Source: Dipteris shenzhenensis (lineage: Eukaryota; Polypodiophyta; Polypodiopsida; Gleicheniales). Taken from it: a stretch of DNA of 64,000 nt. The notes under the pieces are model-generated. The model saw nothing but the letters and a program-made list of their open reading frames with translations, made no database searches and was not told where the DNA came from. This document shows, one piece after another, positions 32,640-44,640 of the stretch (the first letter of the stretch is position 1; every line of letters starts with the position of its first letter). A program made the position numbers and the translations under genes. The stretch is taken from NCBI GenBank assembly GCA_047967505.1, contig CM106539.1; one strand, given 5' to 3'.

Positions 32640-33950
32640 GAGATGGCTTGCATGTTGATGTAGTAGCACTCCAGTCAACTCCCGTTTATTGTTGTGGTGA
32701 ATTGGACTCCATCCAATGTTTCTAGTAGCATAACTCTGATGGGTTTCATATTTTTGAGTCTATAAGGTCCTTGACCTAGATATTTGAGTTTGCCCTTGTG
32801 GACTTTGGCACTGTATAGCAGAACTAGGTCACTTTCCTTAATCTCTGTATCTTTAAGGTTTCTGTCAAACCATGCCTTCCTTCTTCATTTTTCTATTGTC
32901 ATGGCATGCTAGGCAACTAACCTTGTCCCTGTATGCTTTTCTGATCGATAGAGTCTTTCTTTAGGGAGTCATGGTCGCCCATGCGTTCTTACATTGCTAT
33001 GCATAAGCTTGGTATTACAAATTCCAGTGGGACCACAGCTTCCGAGACATACACCAATTGAAAAGGCATAAATTATATATTGACCTTTAGTGTGGTTCTA
33101 TAAGCCCATAAGGTTGAATTAAGATTTTTTGCCTAGTTAGATCTCTTGGGATCCACTTATTTTGTGAGGACAATGCATATTACCTTGTTGGTGGACTTAG
33201 CTTTTCCATTGCCTTGGGGATAGTAGGGTGTGCTTTTTCTGTGGATAACCATAAAGCCAAACAAAAGTCCTTGGATTACCTCATTGATGAGATGTGTGCC
33301 TCTATTTGACACAATTTCAATGGGGCATTCAAATTATGTAATTACATTTTCATACAAAAACTTTGCTATGCTTCTGGCATTTTCTTTTTGCACTGCTTTA
33401 GCTTTAGACCACTTTGTGAAGTAGTCGGTGGCCACAATGAGGTAGCGTGCTTGTGTTCCCTTTGTGGCTAGATGTATGGGTCCTACAAAATCAATCCCCC
33501 ATTTTTCAAACGGTTGCTGAGCAGTAAATATTGTTAGGTGGTTGAAATCTTGTGTGTGGGTTTGATTGTTCTTTGGCATACATCACATTGTTTGACATAG
33601 TCATAAGCATCTTCCCAATGGGTTGGCCACCAATATCCTGCTAAGAGGATTTTTCTCATTATTGCTTCCCTCGTAAAGTGTCCTCTTGCTATGCCTTCAT
33701 GAACTTCTCTTATGATTGGCACGATTTCATGCGGCATGACACATCTTCTAAGTATTTGATCATTGCCCATCTTGTATAACTGACCTGCAATTAGTTGATA
33801 GGGGGCAACTTTTAGGGTTAATTTCCTTGCTTCCACTGGTCATAGTTTAGGGGTGGCCTTCCTATATCATTAAATACCCAATGATGTCTACACACCATTC
33901 AAGCACAACATCAATTTGAAATAGAGCAACATTTAGCAGGTCATCTTCTA
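32640..33950 (-). pseudogene. Ty3/gypsy integrase relic
   Basis: Reading leftward from 33,950 there is the RNase H-integrase linker, then KLTLKVAPYQLIAGQLYKMG and the zinc-binding domain (HEGIARGHFTREAIMRKILL, then YVKQCDVCQRT). The core begins PFEKWGIDFVGPI, giving the first catalytic Asp. It continues RYLIVATDYFTKWSKAKAVQ and STPYYPQGNGKAKSTNKV, where the usual catalytic Glu of the NGxAE block is Lys. Then come LWAYRTT and PFQLVYVSEAVVPLEFVIP, and a C-terminal DNA-binding module near 32,800 (SDLVLLYSAKV, LGQGPYRL). Frameshifts at 33,560 and 33,330 and several stops show it is dead. It belongs to a different gypsy lineage from that at 1-3 kb. Confidence 0.87.
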
Positions 33951-36189
33951 TACCTTTGGGCTCTTCTCTTCATGACATACAATCTACAATGTAGTGCTCT
34001 TATGTAGACTCTTGAGTCCACCTCTCTCTAGTTCATTCTCTCTCTATGAGTAGTCTTGGAGCTTTCGCTCCCTCTTGTATGCCTCTTCTTCTCCCTTGTG
34101 TTTGTAGTATTTTGAGTTGCATTGGAGTGGAGTCTCACTCTATTGGTAATGAAGGTCACTTCAGGTTCTCTCTCTTGAGTGTCTCTTCTCTTTTTCCATT
34201 GCTTTCTCTTCTAAAGTGCTCAAAAGTATTGTCTATTCGGCCACTCATTGTGCATACATGGTTTATCTATTTCCCAGGCCACAAAGGGGGCTCTTCCTTC
34301 CCTCCTAGGCAACCTCTATAGGACTTAGATCGTTGATGAAGTCTAATCAGGGAGGTAGTATTCTCCCAAGTCGGTACCAGTAGAAGAAGTAGGTGTTTTT
34401 CATGACAGTTTGATCCCCTGTCAGTATTTTGCTCATAACTTTTCGCTCAATGGTTCGATTTGAACGAAACTTATATTAGCATGAAGCTCTCTTTAAGGAG
34501 CATCATGCTATATCTTCAATTATTGTATTAAATGTCAAACCAAAAATATATGACTCTCTGTGTGTGACTGTTTTTTTTGATAGTTTTTACCCCACCCAGT
34601 AAACTGCCCATATCTTTCTGACTGCTTCTCTATTTTTTATGAAACTTATAATAGAGAGAAGCCCACATTTTAAGATGAATTTGGATATGTGTTTGAATAT
34701 TTTATATCATGTCTCTGCTGAAAGTTATGGGTCTCTGTGTCTTATGATAGTTTGGAGAGTGTTTTGAGCTAAGTATAAAGGTGTCTATGAAGGAGGTGCA
34801 ATGTTTCCTTGGAACCTACCAATCCGGCCCAATCAACCCCTTCAAACTCCTCAATATATATCAGTTCATGTTATGTTTAGCCACAAGATCTTCTTCCAAC
34901 AACGTATCACTCTTCTCTTTGGTGCAGACCTGGCTTGCTGAGATTATGGCCTCTGTTGATCCTTTTCTCCTCCCTATGCTTGAGTACAACATCACTTGGG
35001 ATGTTACCATCTTCATTCTCATATAAGGGAGGATAGTATGGTGTGGTCTCTTGGTATAAAAGCTTCTTTTTAATGTCCCTTTCCCAGTGATGAATATCTC
35101 TATCACTCAGTTTGAAAGCAGTAGGAAGTGAAGAGGTGCGTGAAGTTTATTACCCCCAACTTCATGTCACAGTACATTATTAGTGCACAATTAACATCTA
35201 TTTACACCATGAGGAGCAAATCATGTGAGTGGACCTACACAACTATAAGGTCCACCCACTATTAGGACACCCATTTGCCGTAGAATCCAACACAAGGAAT
35301 AGGAGGACATCCTTAAATCTATTTCAAGCTTGTGAGAATAAGTGCAACAAGAAAGAGGAAGAGGAGTTTTGGTATGCCCCTCTCCTCGAGCTCGAGTTCT
35401 CTCAGAATTGGATGCACATTTTGGCAAATATTGACACCTATAAAGAATAAGGCTCCAGATGATGACCTTCAAAATGTGAAGAATTGAAGGCGGTAGTACC
35501 CCTCCGGATGTTTAACATGGTCAAACCGCTCGAGGTGAGCAAGGGGGAAGTTAAAGTCAAGTCATACCTCCATTTTCTGACATATGTTACATGTAGGAGA
35601 AACCATTGTTCACCATGAGTTCTCCTCCAACTAGGGATCTCGATTGAGTAGGGTTACTGCTCTTGTGGGCTTTACAACTACCATGGAAGAGCTCATTTTA
35701 GTTTTGAAGCTCTAAAGATCCAAAAGCACAAAAGTCTCCACCAAGGGCAAAGTGACATTAACCCCCAAGGTGGAGGAAGAGGATGACAAAGAAAAGGAGG
35801 ACCTGCGATAAGTTCCCCCCCCATTATAAGGCCTATATGATAGAGGACCATGAAATCCTATACCAACATGCCAAGAGAACCCAAGAAGAAGATTTCTTCC
35901 AAGCATAAAATGCACTGTATTAGTGGTGTCTCCAAAATACTGAAAAACACCTACACTTGTCCACTCATGGCAATGGGAATGCCAGGGTTGTACTTAAATC
36001 TGACTAATGTTAGAAAAGGATGAGATAGTACAAAACATGCAAAAAGATGAGAAAATCATTTGTAGAGTAGAAATTTTGTGTTTAGTTTGTATTTCAGCTT
36101 ATAACAACATCTGATGGTATTCTGACCTCAATCGGATAATAGTCCAAAAACAGACATAGTCCCAGAAATGATATGGTGGATAAGGCCAC
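33951..36189. other. No recognised gene; degenerate duplication at 34.4-34.76 kb
   Basis: At 34,410-34,580 and 34,580-34,755 a roughly 165-bp unit is present twice, sharing 'gaaacttata', 'atatcat' and 'gactctctgtgt' type words. At 35,690-35,790 the plus strand encodes a Lys/Glu-rich stretch (KGKVTLTPKVEEEDDKEKED) that could be a gag spacer relic. No family can be named. Confidence 0.4.
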
Positions 36190-36199
36190 TACTACATGC

Positions 36200-36255
36200 T
36201 GTTAGGGACAATTATAACTGTCCCTACAATTATAAAAATATTTACTACTACATGT
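36200..36255 (+). repeat. 56-bp duplication of the LTR start
   Basis: 'actacatgctgttagggaca' and 'actacatgttgttagggata' begin 56 bp apart, so the first bases of the LTR and its flank are present twice. The first copy also contains GGGACA...TGTCCC as an inverted pair. Confidence 0.7.
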
Positions 36256-36617
36256 TGTTAGGGATAGTTATAACTGCTTGGCACACCCGTGTTGAGATAT
36301 CGAGCTCCACTCGTGATATGCCAGGGCGACCGTTGTGCATTCATGTCACTGATACACTGCCCATGAATAATAGCTGGATGACAACTATCCTTATGTACTC
36401 TAGTTAGTGGCTCAGTTAGTATGCCACCTTAGTTAGCTGAGTTTGGTTTGAGACCCACATATAGGATTCACCTATTCCTTTTGTACTAAGAGAGAGTTCT
36501 TTTGGCTTTCACAACTAAGAAGAGGAAAACTATTTTCAGCCTCCACCTTTGTGTGTGAATTTGTGTATGTTAGAAAGCTGCAAGTGAGACTCCTTCTTCT
36601 CTCCCACTCTCTTCACA
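36256..36617 (+). repeat. 5' LTR of a copia-type element
   Basis: The 362-bp unit starts TGTTAGGGATAG and ends CTCTTCACA directly before a primer-binding site. The right end is fixed by that site; the left end is chosen at TGTTAGGG. No second LTR or coding region of this element is recognised downstream, so the element is decayed or incomplete. Confidence 0.7.
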
Positions 36618-36629
36618 TGGTATCAGAGC
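36618..36629 (+). promoter_or_regulatory. Primer-binding site for initiator tRNA-Met
   Basis: TGGTATCAGAGC follows the CA end of the LTR, identical to the site at 9,541. Confidence 0.9.
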
Positions 36630-38164
36630 TTGGTTCGTGGTAAGGAGCTCAAGAAAGTAAACTAGGTTCGCAGTGTCTTGGTAAGAGGATCAGTGTTGCT
36701 TTCCTTTTTTGAGTTTGGGAGCAAATCTCTATAGGTAGCACAATCGGAAAGTGCAAGAGTGCACTATCTCAGATTAGGACACCCTTCGCAATGTGGCGAG
36801 AGGGTAGTATATGCTGTGGGAGAGGGTGTATCTAACAAATGCTTAGCATGGATCATTGTCTTCCACCCACATTAATGGGCATCATCATGTTGTCATGCAT
36901 GTGCAAACTTAGCAACCTTAAGATATGGTCTATAATAATAATGTAGCCTGCAGGAGGCCAAAAACATCATTGAACATCTAAAAATGTCCTTACCCTACCT
37001 TAAGTCAATAAGTTGAACAATATCTAGCAAGTCTTTATTTGAAGAACAATGATCCAAGACATCCAATAACCTTTTCACACCTTTGCAAGATTAAATCCCA
37101 TTATTAATAACAGTGAAGTAACAACTTAGAGTTCTATTTAGATAAGGCTATAAAGAAAGGAAACATATAGATTAAGATTCTTATGTGTTCCATAGAGGGA
37201 GTTCATACGAGATACTTGTTTTTTTTGAAGACCAATACAGAGCAGGCTCCAATATTGCTGCAAAAAAAGACAGATACATCAGTCAACATTACAATAACAA
37301 ATTATAGAATATATGCAATAAAATGTCTTACTCACTTACTCAACATGATAAGGTACGAGGATGATAGTTATCACGGTGAAGTCACAGTGCTTAAACCACT
37401 TGACAAGATCATGTGTAGAAATCTTTGGAATTCTTAGTAAGGGAGAGATGCATGGATCAAGTACATGAATCTCAATTTGATACCAATTTTTAACCTTGCT
37501 CTATACATGCTAGTAAAAATATTGTTATCAGTGCATTGTATAAGAAACTCAGTCCATATCATCAATTAATCAAGAAACTCAACCCATATTCACTAGCATT
37601 TAGGGATGCTTTTACTTGTCTATATTGTGGCTTTGTGCTTTATTTCACTATTGAAACAAAAAGTGCTTAAGAAAGCTATTTGTCATGTTGGCCATGTCCC
37701 CAACCCTCCAAATTGTTTTCTTAAGCACTTTTCTTTATTTGAATGTTCGTGGTTTGGTAACATGTTTTTCTCTACATCTGTACGGACATGATTTCTATAC
37801 ATGCTTTTGGTAACCTATGATTTTGGAACATAGTTTTGTGAAACCATGGTTTTGGTGGACATGGCTTTGGGAGGCCAACTAGGAGAAACTAGGGAGAAAG
37901 TAAGAGTTATACACCTTAGTTTAGTTCATCATGTTCATCCAATGGTCATCCTTCAATTTTGTAACGTTTACTAAAATCCTTTTTTTCTTAGGGTTTTTCA
38001 TTTAAACTAGATTCCCATGCTTAGCCTCGATCCCCAATATGGCATCTTTTTTATGGCTGACTTCATGGCATTAATGGTGAGAATCCCAAATACCCATATG
38101 AGTTTTGATAATTATGGGTGAGAATTCCAAATACCCATATGGCATTCAATATTGAGAATGGGTG
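36630..38164. other. No gene recognised
   Basis: This would be the internal region of the LTR element at 36.26 kb, but no Gag or Pol motif is visible. A 53-bp duplication containing 'agaatyccaaatacccatat' lies at about 38,078-38,150, just left of the LINE tail. Confidence 0.4.
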
Positions 38165-41100
38165 TCTCCTTTTTTTTTCTAGAGAAAAGAAACTTCTATT
38201 AATGCTTGAAAAACCTCGTGCTTCTAGCCCTCCATAAAGGGACTGAAGATGGTAAATACAGTGAAAAGGCTATTAGGAAAGAAAACCAACCTATTCCCAG
38301 GGCCTCGACTTACTACCTAGGTTGCCTCAGGAATAGGGGCTAATAGCCACGAATGTGGTGTATACATCCAATGGATATCACCCATGGAGAAAGTGTAAAA
38401 AATGATAAAATATGAGAGTGAACTCTCAATAAAAAATACCTACAAGCCAAGCCTTGTAGAAGCGATCCCACCTTTCAGTGCTCCCTCTGTGCCATGCTCC
38501 CCGGTAGCACACAGCTGAAGATGATATCTTGCCAAATGGCCACTAAGGTGGCCACGGAAGTGATCGTCTGCCCCCCCATCACCTGACTACAATGAGCAGC
38601 CCAAATGTTCCAGGTGGTAATGCTGGCTACTGTCTCCCAGACAGTGTCCTCTGGTGAGAAAGAGGGACATGAGTGGGAAACATCATGTGCCTCTATCTAG
38701 AAGACTTGTTGGCCATGGATCCTATAAGTTGGCGACATTGGGTCGATGGAGAAAGCATGCCCACCCTCTGTAAGCCATGCTACCATCCCCCAAGTGAAGT
38801 CCCTCTACATCTGCTATGTATTGGCCACTATTTGAAAGCTGCAAGCCAGATACTCTGGGCAGCTATGCAACCCAATAGGCAAGGGGGGATCGTCTCTAGC
38901 ATGCCCTCTACACAATAAAGGCATCTGCCATTAATGCACATTTGCTCTAGCCAGGGGTTGATGGGCAAACCTCCATGAGCCATCAACAACGAGAGAAAGT
39001 AGGAGATCTTTCATGGTCTCAAGTTGTTCTAGAGATGAGGCTAGAATCGTAAGATGACCTCCGTGGGAACATCTTGCTCTACCCAGTGTCCCTCCCTCAA
39101 CGAGGTCCAAGCTGTAGCCCCTAACTGGATATGATGACTGATGCAAGTTGTGTAAGAGAAGAAAGGCACCTCCTCCACTCTGTCAGACTCTCTTACCTAC
39201 GCTAGCCAGAACCACTCCCCTGGGTCCCACTGCAAGTCACGAAGAGGTCGGCCCTCCCAGAGCCAAAGGTGCCACACTGCTCCCTCTGGTCCTGAGAGAA
39301 CTATGTTTGGGTCAATTTGCTAGGCCTTGCCTAGCCGGCCTACTACTCTGATCTGCTACCACTCCAGCTCCCACAAGTCACCCACATTCCCACCATCGCT
39401 CTCCAACTCCGCCTATAAAAGGCTACCTAGTCCCACCTTGTAGAAACAAGGGCGGAAAGAGAGGAGAGTGTTCCTATAAGAGAGGAGAGTGTTCCTATAA
39501 AAGCAGCCACCCCTGTACTCAGGAATCACCCATCCTAGCAATGTGGAGTCTAGGGCAAGCGTAGGCCCTCCTCCCAAGAGGCCAGTATTGCTGCCTTAAT
39601 CTCTGTCATCCTGGTGCCTGCCCCTCTCAGATGAGAAAGCACCTGTGTCCTAGTTGGTGCCTCGCAAGGAAGCCATCTCCAGGCTTTGAATGACCTCACT
39701 AGGCCACTCTCCCATGATGCCCAACCAATGTGCATCCTCTATCCTAACATATGTCCCTCTGCATCCCAGACCTTTTGATGCCAAATAAGTGGATGATGCT
39801 CAAACTCCTCCCTGCATTCGAGCCAAATGAGTCCACTGGAAAGCTGTTGCCAGACTCTAAAAAGGTTCCTCATCAAAGGGGAGCCCTTCCTTGTGAGGGG
39901 ATCCTCTGAAAAAATCCATCTGTGTGACTGTTGCCACTGCCCATTGGTGTGGGGGTGTTCCCAAGATCCCTCGTTGAGGAGGAGCTTCCACAGCTCCGCA
40001 CCTGGGGAGAGACCTCGTATAACCAACTTGCCCAAGAGGGCTCTTCTCTACATCTCCAGATCAATGATGCCCAGTCCTCCTTGTGATTGAGGCTGAATCA
40101 TCGTTTGCCATGCAACTCTGTCTTTAGTGTTATGCCATGCCATCTGATCCCGCCCAGAGGACATTTCATACCAGGTGTCTCAGCTATCCCATGCATCCCC
40201 GGTGGAAGCACCAATAAGAGGCTATGTACCAGGCCACAGAAAGGATGACCTGGTTGACTAGCAGCGCTCTTCCTGTTGCGAGAGAGAGTTTGGTTGAGCT
40301 CCAATATAAGAGCTTTCATCGCACACTCTCCAGCATCGGGGTGACCTGCTGCTTTGTTGAAGTATCAATCCCAACTTGGTAGCCAAAGTATCTCTCAATC
40401 TACCCATGTGGAATCCACCAAAAGCCAAAAGCCGAACCCCAAGTGCAAACCTCCTGGACCTCCTCTGCACCCATGAAGAAACCAATTGATTTGGTCTAGT
40501 TGATTTGAGCTCTGGAAGCCTCACAATTGATTCGAGCTCCAGAAACCAATTGATTTGGTCCACTTGATTTGAACTCCCCTAACCACCTCTAGGCTTGCTA
40601 TGGTACCCTTGACAAATAAGGTTGTGTCGTTGGCGAACTTCGAGCCTAGTAGCTCCTCTTGTCTGATGGGAAGCTGCATCCTCGTGAGCTCCTCTCTCTA
40701 GAATTGAAGGAAGTAGCCCAAAGCCTTTGCTACAAAGAGGAAGAGAAAGGGGGAGAGGGGTCAACCCTAGCAAACTGAGCCTGAAAGAGAAAAAGTCTCC
40801 CCCGTGTGTCTGCCAATGATAGCTCCCCACATAAAGAGTTGACACCCCTCTAATCCATCTATCAGTGAAGCCTAGCCTCCACATCGTGCCCTCCAAAAAA
40901 AACCAATCCACCCTAACATAGGCCTTCTCGAAATCCAAGAGAAGAATCATGAGAGGCTGTGACTCCTCCCTGGCCCAATCCAACGCCACCAAAAAGTGAA
41001 AATGTTGTCAAGGATGCTCCTCTCTTGAACAAAACCTATCTATCTACGTGTCGTGGATGCTGTTCGGAAGGTGGGGCCACAACCGCAAGCTCAAGAACTT

Positions 41101-41900
41101 GGCCAGGATCTTGTATGTGAAATCCAAAGCATGATCAATCTCCACTGGCGAATGCATGATCTATCTCCCCCTTTCGGGATCAAGCATATCCAGCCTCGAC
41201 TCATGGACTCTGGGAGTGAACCAGAGTCAAAGGTATCCTTACAAGCTAGCCAAAAAGGTGTATAATGTGCTCCAAGAAGCTCAGGGTGAGGCTGCCTTCC
41301 CCTTGGTAGTTCTGAAGGGGGAGGGCCTTGAGGGCCTCCCTGAGCTCTTGGTCCATGAACAGAGCCTCCACAGACCTACTCAAACTTGGCATGACCACTG
41401 TAGGAACCTAGTCCCAAACTACCTCACATGCTATAAGTGCCTCAGGGGACGCCACATCTACCTAAAACAACTGTTGACAGAAAGTTGTGGTCATCTCCTC
41501 AGGGTCTGAGTGCATCTTGTGCATCCCACAACCTTTGTATCTGTAACCTGTTGAATGGGGCCCGGTAGTCTGAAAGAACTGCATGGTCATCCTATCCCCT
41601 TGCCAGACCCATCTGGCCTAAGACGAGTGATACAAAAACTTAGGCCTGCAAATATTCGTATCTTGTAAGATGAGTCTCGTAGCCTCACGATGGTCTCGAG
41701 GCCACTGAGAATTCGGGTCATGCTCCCTAAGTCTCTCTATGGAGGCTAGATACTACCTTAGAACTCTCTCCTACGCCTCTCTCCTGCACCTGAAGTGCAT
41801 GTCTCCATGTCACAAGGCCTAGGACTAAAGCTCCTCATCACTTCTCCTCTGAACCTCTGAATCCCATCTGCAACCCAAGCTGCCCATCCTTGAACTGGCT
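38165..41900 (-). mobile_element. L1-like LINE, minus strand, decayed but long
   Basis: This is a LINE whose 3' end is at about 38,170, where a run of eight or more T on the plus strand represents its poly-A tail. Reading leftward from about 41,900 it shows the endonuclease-RT linker, a full reverse-transcriptase region and the C-terminal domain. The 5' end (ORF1 and most of the endonuclease) is not recognised. The 3' 700 bp is shared with the truncated copy at 7,908-8,598. Numerous stops and frameshifts make it inactive. Confidence 0.87.
38580..41620 (-). pseudogene. LINE ORF2 (reverse transcriptase and C-terminal domain)
   Basis: The clearest open stretch is 40,992-40,579: VALDWAREESQPLMILLLDF, EKAYVRVDWFFLEGTMWRLG and WIRGVSTLY, which is RT motif A and its flank as in plant L1-like elements. 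After a frameshift come FPLSGSV (the SRSVRQGCPLSP box, damaged) and FANDTTLF, where the catalytic [YF]ADD has become FAND. Upstream (41,050-41,000) the VLFKRGASLTTFSLF relic matches the RQTGFVQERSILDNI box. Downstream, 40,035-39,739 encodes GKLVIRGLSPGAELWKLLLN and WIFSEDPL of the post-RT region. The end (about 38,640-38,590) has TVWETVASITTWNIWAAH. The protein would copy the LINE by target-primed reverse transcription. Confidence 0.87.
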
Positions 41901-42880
41901 TGTCAAACGATGACTACCATATCGAAGCCATTGCCCGTCGTACCTCCTCCTATAAGAGGCCATCAAGGATGCGATGTGTGACAAGGGAGGTGGATGTAGG
42001 AGGGTGGAAGGCACGGAGGGGAGCTATGGCAAGGAGGGAGCTTCGAGAGTGGGGAGGAGGTCGAAAACTCCACAAGTGGAGAGTGTCATATCCTTTGATT
42101 TGGGAAAACTTGAGCTACGATCTCTTTTTTTGGAATGTAAACTTAGAAAGAAGAAATTTTGCTATGATGGATTTGGAGCTTCTGGATCGTGGATGTCTCA
42201 TAAAGCGTACATGGTTCAATTAGCATGCAGAGGAGTTGTCCTTATTTGGAATGTTGTGACATTCATATTATGCTCATTTAAAAAGTTCTCGGCACAAACT
42301 GATCTTCAAATCTCAATCACACTAATCAAAGGGGGTGATATTTTTTCCTCAAAGTAGGTGAGGACAATCGGCAATCACCAAGATCATCATTCTTGCACAT
42401 CACCTACCTTCAATGTCGAGCAATCAATAGATTTGAGTCAAAAGTCAAAGGACAAAACATATTCCTACCAGCTGTATCGGAATCTAAGCGGCTCTAAAGG
42501 ATTACAACACCTTCCAAAACGTTTGATAGTGAATGACCCTCGAACCATTATCATTCAAATCTTTCTTCACTCTCTCGCTTGCACAATTGACACCAACACC
42601 TCAAAGAATTTAAAAAAAATGGAAAACGAGCAAACACGCGAGTCCATTTAACATTAAATAATCATTATACACCTTTGTAAGACTAGAATATATCCAATTG
42701 TACAAATTCAGATTTTTTGTTGATCTAAAGTCCAAAAATCTACACAAAAAATTAAAGAGAAAACAAAAGAGAGGAAAAAAGAGGTAACAAAAAATAGACC
42801 ACTTGGTCGCCATAGGGGCTACATCAAAAGGAGCCCACAAAAGGAGCCCAGCATAAAAAAGCAACAGTATTTTGTTGCTT
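41901..42880. other. No gene recognised
   Basis: Open frames at 41,900-42,357 overlap in two frames and have no recognised motif. They may be the unrecognised 5' part of the adjacent LINE or its insertion site. Confidence 0.4.
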
Positions 42881-43405
42881 TTAAGATTTCAAGAAGTATT
42901 TGACACAGTTCCATGCAAGAAACTATGGCAAAGACTAGAACAACTTCAACTCCCTAATGACTCAAGCTACATACCATTTGTACCAGAGAGGATTAGCTGA
43001 CTTAGCACAGCCACTTGTTGATGAGTCATGCTCCAAAGGGAAAGCTGTCATAAGCAGTGACATAGGGGTCAAACATTGCTGTCCTCTCTCGCCAACTGGT
43101 TTTGGCCTTTTTATCGATGACCTAGAAGATTGGATGAGAACACACAGCAGAGAAGGTGTCCAAATCGCAAGGTATTCTCTAATATTGCTTACATATGCAG
43201 ATATGTAGTCTTCTTCGCAAAAAGCAATCAAAGAACATTTGGATGCATTAAAGGCCTTCTGCAAGCACTCAAGCATGCAGGTCAACACAGCCAAGACCAA
43301 AGTCAGTGTTATTGGAACTCGCAATAAACACATTGATGTCACTTTCGATGGGAAGCCTTTAGAGACAGTCAACGCATATAAATATCTAGGGCTATAATTC
43401 ACCAC
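42881..43405 (+). pseudogene. Reverse-transcriptase fragment of a second LINE lineage
   Basis: The plus strand encodes FQEVFDTVPCKKLWQRLEQL (motif A with its Asp), then after a frameshift SSDIGVKHCCPLSPTGFGLF (the VKQGCPLSP box), DDLEDWMRTH and LTYADM, where the catalytic YADD is damaged at its second Asp. After another frameshift it continues KEHLDALKAFCKHSSMQVNT and KTKVSVIGTRNK, then AYKYLGL. This is a non-LTR RT distinct from the L1-like copy at 38-42 kb. Only the RT core remains, and it abuts the PPR pseudogene. Confidence 0.85.
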
Positions 43406-43429
43406 CACCTACAGGTGAAATGCATGTGT

Positions 43430-44640
43430 AGAAAACAGAATCCTAGGGGTTTGAAAGCTTTCTACCGCTTCAAAATAAATGCAGGAAAGCACATTTGTTG
43501 AATTGGGAATTGAGCATGCATGTCCACCAAGGTGCTGCCAACAAAAAAATTTATTTCCAGCCCTTTTCTGGCAATTTGGACATGTATTTCTCGACCCTTG
43601 CCTATGGCTCCTTTGCAGGCACAAGCTTTCAAGCTGCAAACAAATGTGAAGCATCTGGGGAGAGTTCAAGACAGTCTAGCACATCCTCATCAAGTCCATG
43701 CTCGACATATCCTGACATTAGTGCATTCCATGAGACCTCGTCTGGAATTGTCAGCTTATAAAATGCTTTCCATGCTTCTGCAAGCAAGCCATATTTAAGG
43801 AGCTGCCAATAAAAAGATCTCTTTTCCATGGCATGTGTTTCTTGGCCCTTGTCCATGGAACCTATGCCGCCACAAGCTTTCAAGAGCAAACAAATGTGAC
43901 AGCATCTCAAGAGAGACCTCAAGTTGCATTCGTTAAGGAAAATTCAACGTCTCCTGGCCAACTCTAGCTAGCAAGTTGTCAAACACTTCTCGTGCTTCTG
44001 TAAGCAAGATTTAGAGCGCGCATCAACTAAGGTATTCCCAATTAGACGATTTATTTGTAGACTCTTTCTGGCAATCTCGGTGTGTATTTCTCGGCCCCTG
44101 TCTATGGCGGCTATGCTGCCACAAGCTCTAACAAGAGTGACAGCATTTGGAGAGACCCTCCTGTTGCATCCATTAGCGCTTCCTCACCAAGCCCTACTCA
44201 ACATATTCTACCACTATTGCATTCCATGAGACCTCGTCTCAAACTTGCCAATTGTTAAACGCTCCCCAAGCATCTGCAAGCAAGCGACATGCATGTGTTG
44301 CCAACAAAAAGGTATCTTTCCAGCCCCTTTCTAGCAATCATGGCATGCATTCCTCGGCCCTTGTCTATGGCTCCTATGCTGCCACATGCTCAAGCTGCAA
44401 ACAAGTGTGTCGGCATTTGGAGAGAGACCCTCCATTTGCATCTGTTCAAGACAGTCCAGCACATCCTCATCAAGCCCATGCTTGGTATATCCTGTCATAA
44501 GTGCATTCCATGACACCTCAGCTTGTCCAATGCTTCTTGTGCTTCTGCAAGCGAGCCACATTTGGCATACATCCACCAAGGTGCTGCCAACAAAAAGATC
44601 TAGATGCAAGTACATGTGACAAAGCCTAGAGCAAGCACAG
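43430..44640 (-). pseudogene. Pentatricopeptide-repeat (PPR) gene remnant
   Basis: The minus strand holds at least three decayed PPR blocks in different frames. Block 1 (44,615-44,331) has LFVGSTLVDV, AEVSWNALMTGYTKHGLDED and DCLEQMQMEGLSPNADT. Block 2 (about 44,300-44,000) has RACGSIAAIDRGREIHTEIA. Block 3 (43,922-43,629) has LKACGGIGSMDKGQE and DEVSWNALMSGYVEHGLDED. A fourth partial block (43,640-43,495) has KACACKGAIGKGREIHVQIA and FVGSTLVDM. Repeats of this P-L-S type bind organelle RNA and act in C-to-U or U-to-C editing. Many stops and frameshifts, and no DYW domain in view, show it is dead. The blocks resemble each other closely, consistent with array duplication. Confidence 0.85.
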
